Below are positions 1 to 9,439 of a stretch of 64,000 nucleotides of DNA, in pieces. This DNA comes from Anabaena azotica FACHB-119 (GTDB lineage Bacteria; Cyanobacteriota; Cyanobacteriia; Cyanobacteriales; Nostocaceae). Both the position numbers and the translations under genes were made by a program. The notes beneath the pieces are model-generated. The model did not search any database and was not told the origin of the DNA. It saw only the letters and a list, made by a program, of their open reading frames with translations. The stretch spans positions 146,129 to 210,128 of the forward strand of contig NZ_JACJSG010000009.1 of the NCBI RefSeq assembly GCF_014697625.1. Direction: 5' to 3'. The stretch's first letter is position 1; every line of letters starts with the position of its first letter.

Positions 1-35
1 TTGATGGGTGAGTGTAAACTGTGGACTAATGACCA

Positions 36-656
36 ATGACTCTATCAAATGAACTTTGGACAGCAAACCAAGACTTAGTACAAGCTTGCCTAGAGCATCC
101 TTTTGTTCAAGGTATTGGTGGTGGTAGTCTGGAGGAGCGGAAATTTGCTTATTATGTAGGACAAGATGCTTTTTTCTTAGAAGCTTTTGCCCGTGCTTAC
201 AGTATTGCAGCTGCTAAGTCTCCAGACTGGGTTGGGTTTACCACATTTCACGCTTTGGCTGGTGGTGTACTAGAGGAACTGCGCCTACATGAAAGCTATG
301 CGGCAAAATGGGGAGTAGATTTGCATTCTATCCAACCGGGAGGAGCCACTCGCCGTTATACTGACTTTTTGTTAGCCACTGCTTGGAGTGGGGATGTAGG
401 TTTAACGGCTGCGGCTATGTCTCCCTGTATGCGTTTGTATGCTTTTTTGGGAGAACAGTTAGCTATTAACGGTATTCCCCATCATCGTTATGCTGACTGG
501 ATTCGCACTTACAGTAGCGCAGATTTTTCACCTTTAACGCAGCAATTAGAAAATTTGGTAGAAAATTACGCTACTGCTAATACCTTAACCCATTCAACTT
601 ATCGTTATGCTATGTTTTGTGAACAGGAGTTTTTTCAAGCATCTTGGATGGTTTAA
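36..656 (+). CDS. tenA: TenA family protein (thiaminase II-like)
   Basis: The 206-residue protein matches the TenA/thiaminase II fold family, all-helical enzymes that hydrolyse the pyrimidine-thiazole bond of thiamine degradation products (aminopyrimidine salvage) in the cytosol. Visible family marks are the N-terminal L-W segment, a YVGQDAFFLEAF block near residues 41-52, a cysteine in the MSPCMRLYAFLGEQL block near residue 132 where the catalytic Cys of TenA_C proteins sits, and a C-terminal C-EQEFF-SW block carrying the conserved Glu. Length is normal for the family. The ATG at 36 is the first clear start. Substrate is inferred from the family. No thiamine genes are adjacent. Confidence 0.85.
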   Translation: MTLSNELWTANQDLVQACLEHPFVQGIGGGSLEERKFAYYVGQDAFFLEAFARAYSIAAAKSPDWVGFTTFHALAGGVLEELRLHESYAAKWGVDLHSIQPGGATRRYTDFLLATAWSGDVGLTAAAMSPCMRLYAFLGEQLAINGIPHHRYADWIRTYSSADFSPLTQQLENLVENYATANTLTHSTYRYAMFCEQEFFQASWMV

Positions 657-909
657 CAGTTAACAGTGCTAGCTGACTGATAACTGATAACTGATAACTG
701 ATAACTGTTCTAATATCTGGTTTATTTGAAAAATATGTATATATATGAAAAATGACAAACCTTTATGTGTAAAATTTTCGCATCTAGACTCCTAGTGCTG
801 AAACATAGATAAACTACCGGAAGGTGGATGCAAATGAGGGCATCATCTGCGTCAAAAATACAGATAATACAATCGCAACACAAGCGATGAAGGCACGGAA
901 GGAAAAAAG
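657..909. repeat. Heptamer tandem repeat after tenA, then the ilvD leader
   Basis: From about 672 to 706 the unit TGATAAC is repeated about four times, directly behind the tenA stop. The remainder is an AT-rich leader of ilvD. A short inverted repeat (GATGC...GCATC, about 827-845) lies in the leader, but I do not recognise a known riboswitch or attenuator. Confidence 0.6.
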
Positions 910-2601
910 ATGTCGGAGAATTTTAGAAGTAAGGTTGTCACTCAAGGGGTGCAGCGATCGCCTAATCGGGCTATGCTAAGGGCGGTTGGTTTTCAGGATG
1001 CAGATTTTACCAAAGCCATTGTCGGTGTTGCCAATGGTTACAGCACGATAACCCCCTGTAATATGGGGATAAATCAACTAGCCCAAAGAGCAGAAGCAGG
1101 TATAAAAAATGCTGGGGCAATGCCGCAATTATTCGGCACAATTACGATTAGTGATGGAATTTCGATGGGAACGGAGGGGATGAAATATTCCCTAGTATCA
1201 CGAGAAGTAATTGCTGACTCGATAGAAACCGCTTGTAATGGGCAAAGTATGGATGGTGTAATTGCCATCGGTGGCTGTGATAAAAATATGCCAGGGGCCA
1301 TGATTGCGATCGCCCGGATGAATATCCCCGCTATCTTCGTTTACGGTGGTACAATCAAACCTGGACATTACAATGGTAAAGACTTAACCGTTGTCAGTTC
1401 CTTTGAGGCTGTCGGTGAATATAGTGCCGGGAAAATTGACGAAGATGAACTATTAGCCGTGGAACGCCGTGCTTGTCCGGGTGCAGGTTCCTGTGGTGGA
1501 ATGTACACAGCCAATACCATGTCAAGTGCCTTTGAAGCAATGGGGATGAGTTTACCCTATTCTTCCACAATGGCAGCAGAAGACGATGAAAAGGCTGATA
1601 GTACCGAAGAATCAGCTAAGGTATTGGTAGAAGCGATTCGCCATCAACTATTACCCAGACAGATTATCACCCGTAAATCTATAGAGAATGCCATATCTGT
1701 AATTATGGCGGTGGGTGGTTCCACAAACGCCGTGTTACATTTTCTAGCGATCGCTCGTGCTGCGGGTGTAGAATTAAATTTAGATGACTTTGAAACTATT
1801 CGTGGTCGTATACCCGTTTTGTGTGATTTGAAACCCAGTGGTAGATACGTCGCCACAGACTTGCACAAAGCCGGGGGTATTCCCCAAGTGATGAAGATGC
1901 TACTGGTGCATGGTTTACTTCACGGTGATTGTATCACCATCACAGGTAAAACCATCACCGAAACTTTAGCAAATGTCCCCTCCGAACCATCCCCCGACCA
2001 AGATGTGATACGTCCTTGGAATAACCCCATGTACGCCCAAGGTCACTTAGCTATCCTCAGAGGTAATTTAGCCACAGAAGGTGCTGTAGCCAAAATTACT
2101 GGGGTGAAAAAGCCCGTAATTACAGGCCCAGCAAGGGTATTTGATTCCGAGGAAGAATGCTTAGATGCCATCCTGGCAGGTAAGATTAAAGCAGGTGATG
2201 TGATAGTCATCCGCTACGAAGGTCCCAAAGGCGGCCCTGGGATGCGGGAAATGCTAGCCCCCACCTCAGCAATTATTGGTGCAGGTTTAGGTGATGCAGT
2301 CGGCTTAATTACCGATGGACGCTTTTCCGGTGGTACTTATGGGATGGTAGTCGGACACGTCGCCCCGGAAGCTGCTGTCGGTGGTAACATTGCCCTTGTC
2401 CAAGAAGGTGATAGCATCACGATTGACGCTAATTCTCGCTTGTTACAGTTAAACATCCCTGACGCAGAATTAGCAAGTCGTCGTGCCAACTGGACACCCC
2501 GTCCACCTCGTTACACTCAAGGTATACTGGCAAAATATGCTAAGTTAGTTTCCTCAAGTAGTGTTGGTGCAGTCACAGATTTAGACTTATTTAATGAATA
2601 G
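910..2601 (+). CDS. ilvD: Dihydroxy-acid dehydratase
   Basis: This enzyme converts 2,3-dihydroxy-isovalerate and its isoleucine counterpart to the 2-keto acids, the third common step of branched-chain amino acid synthesis. At 563 residues it has the usual IlvD/Edd length. The three Fe-S cluster cysteines are visible at about C50 (ITPCNMG), C123 (GGCDKNMPG, followed by the Mg-binding Lys125) and C195 ([14 protein letters not shown]). The C-terminal [12 protein letters not shown] signature is also present. A strong purine-rich ribosome site (GGAAGGAAAAAAG) sits directly before the ATG at 910. It is monocistronic: a hairpin follows and the next gene is convergent. Confidence 0.97.
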   Translation: MSENFRSKVVTQGVQRSPNRAMLRAVGFQDADFTKAIVGVANGYSTITPCNMGINQLAQRAEAGIKNAGAMPQLFGTITISDGISMGTEGMKYSLVSREVIADSIETACNGQSMDGVIAIGGCDKNMPGAMIAIARMNIPAIFVYGGTIKPGHYNGKDLTVVSSFEAVGEYSAGKIDEDELLAVERRACPGAGSCGGMYTANTMSSAFEAMGMSLPYSSTMAAEDDEKADSTEESAKVLVEAIRHQLLPRQIITRKSIENAISVIMAVGGSTNAVLHFLAIARAAGVELNLDDFETIRGRIPVLCDLKPSGRYVATDLHKAGGIPQVMKMLLVHGLLHGDCITITGKTITETLANVPSEPSPDQDVIRPWNNPMYAQGHLAILRGNLATEGAVAKITGVKKPVITGPARVFDSEEECLDAILAGKIKAGDVIVIRYEGPKGGPGMREMLAPTSAIIGAGLGDAVGLITDGRFSGGTYGMVVGHVAPEAAVGGNIALVQEGDSITIDANSRLLQLNIPDAELASRRANWTPRPPRYTQGILAKYAKLVSSSSVGAVTDLDLFNE

Positions 2602-2633
2602 GTAAACTAGCTACACCTTACCATCAGGAAGGT

Positions 2634-2660
2634 GTAGGCTAGGCAAGATGCCTAGCCTAC
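2634..2660. terminator. Perfect 12-bp stem hairpin downstream of ilvD
   Basis: A 12-bp inverted repeat (GTAGGCTAGGCA and its complement) with a 3-base loop begins 33 bases after the ilvD stop. It is followed by a mixed A/T tract ending in TTTTTT. It could act as a bidirectional terminator between the convergent ilvD and coaBC, or be a copy of a small palindromic repeat. Confidence 0.55.
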
Positions 2661-2747
2661 AAAAATCATTTTTTAATTTAAAGTGAGTTCGACAAGCGTT
2701 GTTTTGACCTCACCCCCAACCCCTCTCCTACGAGGAGAGGGGAGTAA

Positions 2748-2950
2748 TATCAAGTTCGGCTAATTACTGATAATATGGTTGTTTTGGTCGGTAATGGGTA
2801 ATAGCTAATAGGTGAGTCCAGTCCTGTAGGCGGGTTTCCCGCGCCCTGGGAACTGGCGAACCCGGAGGGTAATTGTTTTCTACCATTAGCAATTACCAAT
2901 TACCAATTACCAACCCCGAAGATATGATAAGTGATTAAGCGGACATGATA
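2748..2950. mobile_element. MITE-like element R3 nested inside R2
   Basis: The ends form an imperfect inverted repeat (TATCAAGTTCGGCTAATTACT on the left; the complement of the right end reads TATCATGTCCGCTTAATCACT). It is flanked by TAA on both sides, whereas uninterrupted R2 has one TAA at that place, consistent with a 3-bp target duplication. It carries a further small dispersed repeat (about 2811-2870) and AATTACC tandem units. Confidence 0.6.
2811..2870. repeat. Small dispersed repeat (about 60 bp), copy 1
   Basis: The stretch from GGTGAGTCCAGTCCTG to GGCGAACCCGGAGGGT recurs nearly unchanged at 14499-14557. It contains a GGCGGG...CCCGC hairpin. In both places it interrupts another repeat, here R3 and there a remnant of R4. 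Confidence 0.75.
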
Positions 2951-3149
2951 TAAGACGGTGATTTTTTCGTTTCTCCTCCCTCTCCTAAAAGGCGAGGGAG
3001 GTTGGGAGGGTGAGGTTCATCGAACTCACGTTAATTCAACTTGTTTAGATTCCGGGGAGAATAAATACAGCAGGTTTCGCTATTCGTGAAATACTGTAGA
3101 GACGTTACATATAAAGTCTCTACATGGTTTTGGGTTTTACGCTTGTACC

Positions 3150-4385
3150 TCATTTACCCGAAATATGGCGGATGAAATCAAACAAATAATGTGCCATTTG
3201 TAATTTAGAACAAGGTGCTATTTTTTGCTGTCTTCCTTGACTATCTAAAAAGACGGCTTGATTATTTTCACTACCAAAACCGCTATCTGGTTTGTCGATG
3301 GGGTTAGCAACGATCGCATCCAATTTCTTAGAGTATAACTTCTCTCTCGCTGGTGTGACTATATCCCCTGTTTGGGCGGCAAAACCAATTAAACGCTGAT
3401 GGGGTTGTTTGAGTTGTCCTAGTTGGGCAACAATATCTGGTACAGGTTCCAAGGGTAAGGATTGAGGGAGCGATCGCTTGGGTAATTTCTCGGTACTATA
3501 ATCTTGAGGTTTCACATCAGCCACCGCCGCAGACATGACGATGATATCTGCGTTGGGTAAATATTCCAGCATCACTTGCTGCATCTCTTCTGCGTTGATA
3601 ATGGGAATTGCTTGCACACCCAAAGGTACATCCCAATTAGCTGCACCATGTACCAACGTCACCATAGCGCCCCGGTGTAAAGCAGCTTGAGCTAAAGCCA
3701 GTCCCATTTTACCAGTAGAAGGATTACCAATAAATCGCACTGGGTCAAGATACTCTTGCGTACCCCCCGCACTAATTAAAACTCGTTTACCAGCTAAATC
3801 TCGTTTACCTTTGGTATGTAATAGCGACTGGGTGTAAGTCAAGATTTCTGGAGGTTCCGCCATTCTGCCAGCACCGACGCGATCGCAAGCTAACAAACCT
3901 GATGCTGTACCTATACCATGATACCGACTATCTGTCAATAACTGTTGCCAATTGCGTTGTACTGTTAGCTGTTCCCACATATCCGTATTCATCGCCGGCG
4001 CTAACAACACTGGACAAGTGGAAGCTAACACGGTATTGGTGAGTAAATTATCAGCCATGCCGTAAGTTAGTTTAGCTAAAGTATTCGCCGTCAGGGGAGC
4101 AATTACCAACAAGTCCGCCCACTCACCCAACTCAATGTGCAACGGACGAGAGTGAGTAGGTTGCCAAAAATCATCATCTGTGTAAGCAGGGTGACGCGAG
4201 AGGGTTGCTAAAGTCAGAGGTGTAATGAATTGCTGTGCGGAACGAGTGACAATAACTCGCACCTCCACCCCCGACTTAAATAAACTAGAAACTACTTCAC
4301 AAACCTTGTAAGCTGCAATACCACCGCCCACAGCCACAAGCACCCGACTTTTTCTATTTTCTGTTGGGGGTTGGGAATTAACCAT
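3150..4385 (-). CDS. coaBC: Bifunctional phosphopantothenoylcysteine decarboxylase/synthetase
   Basis: This cytosolic enzyme joins cysteine to 4'-phosphopantothenate (CoaB) and decarboxylates the product to phosphopantetheine (CoaC), two steps of coenzyme A synthesis. The 411 residues contain both domains. CoaC (about 13-185) has the catalytic His near H83 ([10 protein letters not shown]), an APLTANT flavin-binding motif, APAMNTDMW near 129-137 and the substrate-clamp Cys near C167 ([15 protein letters not shown]). CoaB (about 197-411) shows [13 protein letters not shown], the SAAVADVKP loop and KLPKR. The ATG at 4385 gives normal length. It lies downstream of a DUF2555 gene on the same strand (76-base gap), an arrangement I associate with cyanobacteria. 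Confidence 0.96.
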   Translation of the reverse strand: MVNSQPPTENRKSRVLVAVGGGIAAYKVCEVVSSLFKSGVEVRVIVTRSAQQFITPLTLATLSRHPAYTDDDFWQPTHSRPLHIELGEWADLLVIAPLTANTLAKLTYGMADNLLTNTVLASTCPVLLAPAMNTDMWEQLTVQRNWQQLLTDSRYHGIGTASGLLACDRVGAGRMAEPPEILTYTQSLLHTKGKRDLAGKRVLISAGGTQEYLDPVRFIGNPSTGKMGLALAQAALHRGAMVTLVHGAANWDVPLGVQAIPIINAEEMQQVMLEYLPNADIIVMSAAVADVKPQDYSTEKLPKRSLPQSLPLEPVPDIVAQLGQLKQPHQRLIGFAAQTGDIVTPAREKLYSKKLDAIVANPIDKPDSGFGSENNQAVFLDSQGRQQKIAPCSKLQMAHYLFDFIRHISGK

Positions 4386-4461
4386 GACAAAAACTCAACA
4401 GTAAGGAGTTAGGATTTAATTCTTCATTTTGAATTACTCCCAACTCCTGAATATTAAATAC

Positions 4462-4674
4462 TTATGCCTCGTCGTAGGGTTCTAAGTCTAGCAGATGAAT
4501 ATAGGGTTCTACTAACTCTGGACGCTGAAAAGCGATCGCCCTTAGTAGATGCCAGTCATTTAAACCCTCAAAAGCATTGCTATAATTATCCATCTCTAGA
4601 CGAGTAGCTAGTTCTTCTACTTCTGCTACGGACATGGCAGCAATTTCTTTCTTGGAAATGCTTAGAGTTTTCAT
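4462..4674 (-). CDS. DUF2555 family small protein
   Basis: A 70-residue acidic protein recognisable as the cyanobacterial DUF2555 family; its function is not known to me. The open frame extends upstream to 4728, but the ATG at 4674 (MKTLSISKKEIAAMS) is preferred because a GGAGGGG ribosome site lies about ten bases before it and family members start there. It has a predicted helical middle (EVEELATRLEMDNYSNAFEGL) and a DLEPYDEA tail. It precedes coaBC on the same strand and is probably co-transcribed with it. Confidence 0.8.
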   Translation of the reverse strand: MKTLSISKKEIAAMSVAEVEELATRLEMDNYSNAFEGLNDWHLLRAIAFQRPELVEPYIHLLDLEPYDEA

Positions 4675-4828
4675 AATGCTTGCCCCTCCCTTTTGCAGCA
4701 TTCGCACCCAGCACGGAATGAGTGACACGCTAATGTGCCACTCAATCTATATTACTCACTAGATGGCATAGATTTCCTAAAATCTTTCAGAATTTATACC
4801 ATATTTGTCAAAAAAATTGTCACTCAGA

Positions 4829-5443
4829 CTAAACCAGGGTATTGACAATGAAATTTCTGGCTACATCTAACATTTCCAAATTAATTTCATGTCCTGTATC
4901 AAATTCATGATATTTGACGGGAACACCCAAGGATTCTACGGTTGTGCGTGCATTAACAGCAGCTTGCAGTGGCACAACTTCATCCCTTCTACCGTGCATG
5001 ATTAAAATGGGCGAAATATTGGTATTATTGGGTGCGATCGCTTCTGGATGTAAATACCCACTCATCACCAGCAAACCAGCCAAGGGCAATTTTGAACCCA
5101 CATCAAAAGTCATCGCCCCGCCTTGAGAAAATCCACTTAAGATAGTCCGGGATAAAGGCACACCAGTGCTACTTTCTAAAGAAAGGACAAAATCTTTTAA
5201 CTGTTGGCGACTTTCTGCCAAACCTTCATACATATTTTCCACTCTCAAGTCATACCAAGCCCGCCCCAGAGGAGTATAAGGGTATGGATAAGGCGCATTG
5301 GGAAAGACAAACTGATAATCAGGTAAATTGAAATAGGGCAGTAAAGATGCCACATCCTCAGCATTAGCGCCCCAACCGTGTAAGGTGACAACTAAGCCGG
5401 TAGGTGTTTGAGAATTAGCCGGGGGAACATTGATAAATTGCAA
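4829..5443 (-). CDS. Phospholipase/carboxylesterase family alpha/beta hydrolase
   Basis: The 204-residue protein has the catalytic triad of the phospholipase/carboxylesterase (Abhydrolase_2) family: Ser106 in GFSQGG, Asp154 in MHGRRDEVVP and His185 in DTGHE. The oxyanion segment LHGWGAN is near residues 21-27. No signal peptide is visible, so it is likely cytosolic. Family members hydrolyse short-chain esters or acyl-thioesters; the substrate here cannot be told. It starts 67 bases after the end of the large helicase gene on the same strand. It could be read from that operon, but its type suggests a separate housekeeping gene. Confidence 0.85.
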   Translation of the reverse strand: MQFINVPPANSQTPTGLVVTLHGWGANAEDVASLLPYFNLPDYQFVFPNAPYPYPYTPLGRAWYDLRVENMYEGLAESRQQLKDFVLSLESSTGVPLSRTILSGFSQGGAMTFDVGSKLPLAGLLVMSGYLHPEAIAPNNTNISPILIMHGRRDEVVPLQAAVNARTTVESLGVPVKYHEFDTGHEINLEMLDVARNFIVNTLV

Positions 5444-5509
5444 AGACAGAGGTTTGCTCCTAAAAACTGACGCTGTAATAAATCCTATCTCTAGAAGTGG
5501 CGTTAAGCT

Positions 5510-8500
5510 TTAGTTTGGTTCATCTTCTAGCAAAATTGTATTGAGAAGATTTAGTTCATTGGATGCCATAAAGTAGCGATCGCTAAAAACTGTTTCTAAT
5601 TGTGTAAAAATCCTTCGCCCTGCCACCGCAACCCAAGGAAATGTTCTATAGTAAGGTATTACGGGTATAATTAAGCCTTGAGGAGTTAGAGAACGTCCTA
5701 GCCCACTTCTCCAAGCTTGGGGGTCTTGTAATACTTGCTGGCGGGTATCATCTTCTGATTGTTCGTTCCAAAAATGGGGATAGTCTAGAGGTAAGCCCAG
5801 AACTAAGTTTTGAGTTTTCAATGCTTGAAGTGTAGAAGATTCAATCACAAATCCCGCTTGTTCCCGACTCAATAGTTTATGTATTTCGTTTGCAGGACGT
5901 TTGAGTTTTGCAGGAAATTTGTACTTCTTGCTTTCAGCAATTTCTTTTAATGAGCCTAAAAGACGATTGCTATTTTGCTTAACCTCGGCTTTCCATGCTT
6001 CAAAACTAAATATTTCTTCTGTTTGGCGATCGCTCCAATCTTCTATCCAAAAAGGCCCTATACAAGTTAGATTATCAGGTATTTCTAGCGCATCATTATC
6101 TAATGATGGCAACAAATAACTCTGAATCCTAGAAACAGCTACAGCCATAGCTTGTAAGGTTTGATAATTTGCATAGGACTTAGCATTTCTCTGTGGTGAT
6201 TGACCTCTCAAATCAAAATGTTTAAAGATGGTTGTAGTTAACTGTTCCGCCCTTTTAACAATTGCTTTTGCTTCTTGGGGATGACTATCGCTGATAAAAA
6301 CTTTGGCTTCACGCAAGAAATCTAATAAATCATCAGACATCAAACGCAACAATTCTTCATCGCCAACCGAGCCAACGGGTACAAATGCAATTCGGTTTCT
6401 ATTCAGTCCTGCATCACCTTTGATGCGGGTATGAATTGTCGAGCGCAACATTACCAGCAAAGTCAATAAATCACTCGATTGACGCAACCATAATCTTTTG
6501 GGGTCAATGTCTTCCCTTTCTATGAGAAAATCATTGATGAGCATAACTAAGCGTCTAGGTTTGTTATCTCCAGAAACTTCCATTCCGGTTTCTGGATCTA
6601 GATACATTCCTCTACCACGGTAAATTAATTGCGCGACTTCCATTAAAGCGGCTTCAATATTAAAGCGGGGAATTGCAGCTATAATGCAATCAGTTTTCGG
6701 GAAAGAAACACCTCTTGCGCCTGAAGAAGTCATGAGTAAAACTCGAACATTATCACGTCGTGGCGGCTTGACTAATTCCAATCGCTTATCGGGTGATACA
6801 CTTTGATCCAAAACCTCCACATCTTCCTTATTTAGGAGAGCTTCTTTACCAGTGGTCAATTTTTCTTGCAACTCACGCAGAAAAGCTTTATCCTGAGCAA
6901 AGAAAATTAACTGCTCTGCTTCCTGCTGTAGCCCACGCTTGATTTCTAAGTAGGCATTTGTTAGTGACTCCTCTTGTGATTTTTCTCGAATTGCTTGTCT
7001 AATTGTTTGCTGTGTACCGTCACTATTTTGACCTGGTTTAACGGGAGACAGCTTAATACTGTAATCAATACTGAGTTCAGTAGCGGGGTAGCTATTTGTC
7101 ATGATATGTAGCGTTGGGTATTTTCTAGGGCCGATTTTTGTATGAGTCCCTGTCACCCGAAATGGTGCTTCCCCTCGACTTTGACTAATTAATACTTTAT
7201 CAGGGGCGCGATCGCCTGAGTCCAAAAAGCTATCCAACACCAGTTCATTGCTGAGTGAAGCATCAGCCAAAATCAGCACAATTTTAAATGGAGATTGATT
7301 TGTATCAAACGGTTTAATAAATTGCGCTTCCAACCATTCAGCTAACTTACGGACAAAGGGTGCGCCTGCACCATCACCAGCGAGTTCATCTACCATGACA
7401 ACTATAGTAGGAATCCGCGCTGCAAATGCTGAACGTTCATTCTTTGCAGGTTTCTTACTGATATCTTTGTGTACAAATAAGTTGTTGAAGGCATTAACTG
7501 TGGTTGATTGATCGCTGAGTGTCCGATAACCTTGAATAGCAGCAGTCATTACCAGTTGATTAACCCGTGGGTTTGCTTCTAGTAATTTTCGGGCTGACTT
7601 TGCTATCGTACCCAATACCCCAGGATTTTTAAGTGATTCTACGCTGTAATCCCGTTCATTAAGACGACGTTTAAACCGAGTCGAACCGACTATATTGCAA
7701 TCAATATCATGTTCTTGTTCTGGGGTTAGGAAGAAGATATTGCTAGGAGGACGTGTGAGGTTTTCAATACCATCAACAACAACAGCACTATCGATATTTT
7801 GGGGTGGAAAATTGTTTTGTTGAACCTGTTTTTTATACCATTCTGGAGCTGCAACAATCAAATTTTTATTGCTGGTGATGGTTAATATGCCAGTGGGTTG
7901 CTCGTTTTCTCTAGCCAGTTTGTCAGTCACATCTCGATTAATTACAACTCGCGGACTAAGATACAAAAACAAGAAACCTTGCTCCTGCTGCTTAAGAAAT
8001 TTCATCACAGCAGTAGTTTTACCAATACCCGGATTTCCTTCCAAAGCTAAGACGTTAATTTTACCAACTTGAGCAGCAGTCAACCCAGCAAAAACTGCGG
8101 CTTCGTGTACTTTTCGCAGAGATAGTGTTTCCTGGTCGGGATTGATTTGATTGACAAAATTAGCAATTTGTGTTTTTGGGTCGCTTCCAAAAAACTGATG
8201 TAATGCCTCGTGGTCTTCAATAGATGCGATCGCCTCATCCTTAGTAATTTCACTCATCGGGTTGTAAAAATCCGTCACATTCTCCTGAAACAAAAACTGG
8301 GAGTATTGACCTAGAGTTGGGTTTTCAGTTAGAGACTTTGCTTGTGCTTTCAACGCAGAGGGTAGCCCCTTCAAAAGCTTCTTAAACACCGAACGAATTT
8401 CTGCATCTAAATCGAGTGGCTCATCATTCTCTGAATGTTTAGCCTTGCAATATGCTTCTCCTAAAGATTTCATTAACTTGGCTCTAGTATCTGGTTCTGG

Positions 8501-9439
8501 TTCCACACCAAAGAATTGAGCAGCCAGACTTTCAATACCATTCGATGTAACAGCCATCGCTCTGGCGTTGCAAGTCCCTTCTAAACGCTTAAGCTTGCGT
8601 AACACCTTAATCAGGCTATCTGTATAAGATGATGCCTGACAGAGCTTGAACAATGGTTTATCTTGACCGCTAAATGCGGAAAGAAAATTTTTCATCCTTT
8701 CAGAGAGTGCAAAATCTTCACCCTCAACTTCTGCACAAACTCTAGAGAAGACTCCCTTTGATTCAATGTAACGCGCATAGCGACTCATTTCTTCTCTATG
8801 AGGTGCTTCTTGTTGAAAATCTGCAAATTTGAGGGGTGCGTTATACGAAAATTCCAAACAAAAAATTAGGTTTTCAATTTTTTTGTGTTTTGGGTCTTTT
8901 GCAAAGTCTTTGGGAGGTTTTAAATCCTCTGATTCTCTTTGAGAAATAGATTGGTTGGATAGCCATAAAATAAAATCGGCTCTGGCTGGTTGTCCTCGGT
9001 TGACTAAGGTTTCGTCTGGTTTCCCTGGTATATTGAAAGCTTCTTGAAATGCTTTTGCTGTCGCTTCTTTTTCTTCATCTCGTAGCATTTGCTGCCCTGG
9101 AAATGTTAAAGGACACCAAATTGCTTCTAGTTTAGGTTGCTTAATTTGACTGTGGTTGAGACACTCACGCATTGCTGTCCAACCTAAACCATAGCCGAGT
9201 ACCAACAGATGACGCAGCATGGTTTCCACCCATTCTTTAGTGTAGGTGTCTGTGATTTTAAATGCTTTGACCAATTGATGGAAGACATCTGTATTTTTGT
9301 GAGATTGCCAAGTCTGAAAAACGTGATTTTCTTTCAATAGTAAGTTTTGGTGAATTAAATGTTGTAAAACACCGCGTTTAACAGCAATTTCAAATACTTG
9401 CCCCCATATAGAGGCTTGTTCTAGAAAAGATAATTCCAT
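5510..9439 (-). CDS. Large SF2-type helicase with possible nuclease-like N-terminal domain
   Basis: I do not recognise this 1309-residue family. Visible helicase features are Walker A GNPGIGKT at 468-475, a DExx box VMVDELAG near 682-688, a motif III-like ADASLS at 725-730, motif V TSSGARGVSFP near 904-914 and motif VI QLIYRGRG at 937-944. These indicate an NTP-driven nucleic-acid translocase. Before it, residues 153-225 show a D-x(40)-E spacing (RADFILW, then CLEFSYN, then HREEMSRYARY) that recalls the PD-(D/E)XK nuclease core, with the usual Lys replaced by Ser; this is only a hypothesis. The start ATG shares one base with the stop of the upstream gene (TAATG), so the two are translationally coupled. 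Regulation is not visible. Confidence 0.75.
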   Translation of the reverse strand: MELSFLEQASIWGQVFEIAVKRGVLQHLIHQNLLLKENHVFQTWQSHKNTDVFHQLVKAFKITDTYTKEWVETMLRHLLVLGYGLGWTAMRECLNHSQIKQPKLEAIWCPLTFPGQQMLRDEEKEATAKAFQEAFNIPGKPDETLVNRGQPARADFILWLSNQSISQRESEDLKPPKDFAKDPKHKKIENLIFCLEFSYNAPLKFADFQQEAPHREEMSRYARYIESKGVFSRVCAEVEGEDFALSERMKNFLSAFSGQDKPLFKLCQASSYTDSLIKVLRKLKRLEGTCNARAMAVTSNGIESLAAQFFGVEPEPDTRAKLMKSLGEAYCKAKHSENDEPLDLDAEIRSVFKKLLKGLPSALKAQAKSLTENPTLGQYSQFLFQENVTDFYNPMSEITKDEAIASIEDHEALHQFFGSDPKTQIANFVNQINPDQETLSLRKVHEAAVFAGLTAAQVGKINVLALEGNPGIGKTTAVMKFLKQQEQGFLFLYLSPRVVINRDVTDKLARENEQPTGILTITSNKNLIVAAPEWYKKQVQQNNFPPQNIDSAVVVDGIENLTRPPSNIFFLTPEQEHDIDCNIVGSTRFKRRLNERDYSVESLKNPGVLGTIAKSARKLLEANPRVNQLVMTAAIQGYRTLSDQSTTVNAFNNLFVHKDISKKPAKNERSAFAARIPTIVVMVDELAGDGAGAPFVRKLAEWLEAQFIKPFDTNQSPFKIVLILADASLSNELVLDSFLDSGDRAPDKVLISQSRGEAPFRVTGTHTKIGPRKYPTLHIMTNSYPATELSIDYSIKLSPVKPGQNSDGTQQTIRQAIREKSQEESLTNAYLEIKRGLQQEAEQLIFFAQDKAFLRELQEKLTTGKEALLNKEDVEVLDQSVSPDKRLELVKPPRRDNVRVLLMTSSGARGVSFPKTDCIIAAIPRFNIEAALMEVAQLIYRGRGMYLDPETGMEVSGDNKPRRLVMLINDFLIEREDIDPKRLWLRQSSDLLTLLVMLRSTIHTRIKGDAGLNRNRIAFVPVGSVGDEELLRLMSDDLLDFLREAKVFISDSHPQEAKAIVKRAEQLTTTIFKHFDLRGQSPQRNAKSYANYQTLQAMAVAVSRIQSYLLPSLDNDALEIPDNLTCIGPFWIEDWSDRQTEEIFSFEAWKAEVKQNSNRLLGSLKEIAESKKYKFPAKLKRPANEIHKLLSREQAGFVIESSTLQALKTQNLVLGLPLDYPHFWNEQSEDDTRQQVLQDPQAWRSGLGRSLTPQGLIIPVIPYYRTFPWVAVAGRRIFTQLETVFSDRYFMASNELNLLNTILLEDEPN

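Larger units (their letters stand above)
2679..3036. mobile_element. MITE-like element, family R2, interrupted by a nested element
   Basis: Its ends are inverted repeats: left about GTGAGTTCGAC...GTTGTTTTGACCTC, right GAACTCACGTTAA. Two further copies lie at 41961-42110 and 47999-48238. Those comparisons show that 2748-2950 was inserted here. The interior holds C/T-rich hairpins of the CCCCTCTCCT...AGGAGAGGGG kind. No ORF is present, so any transposition would need a transposase supplied in trans. Confidence 0.75.
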
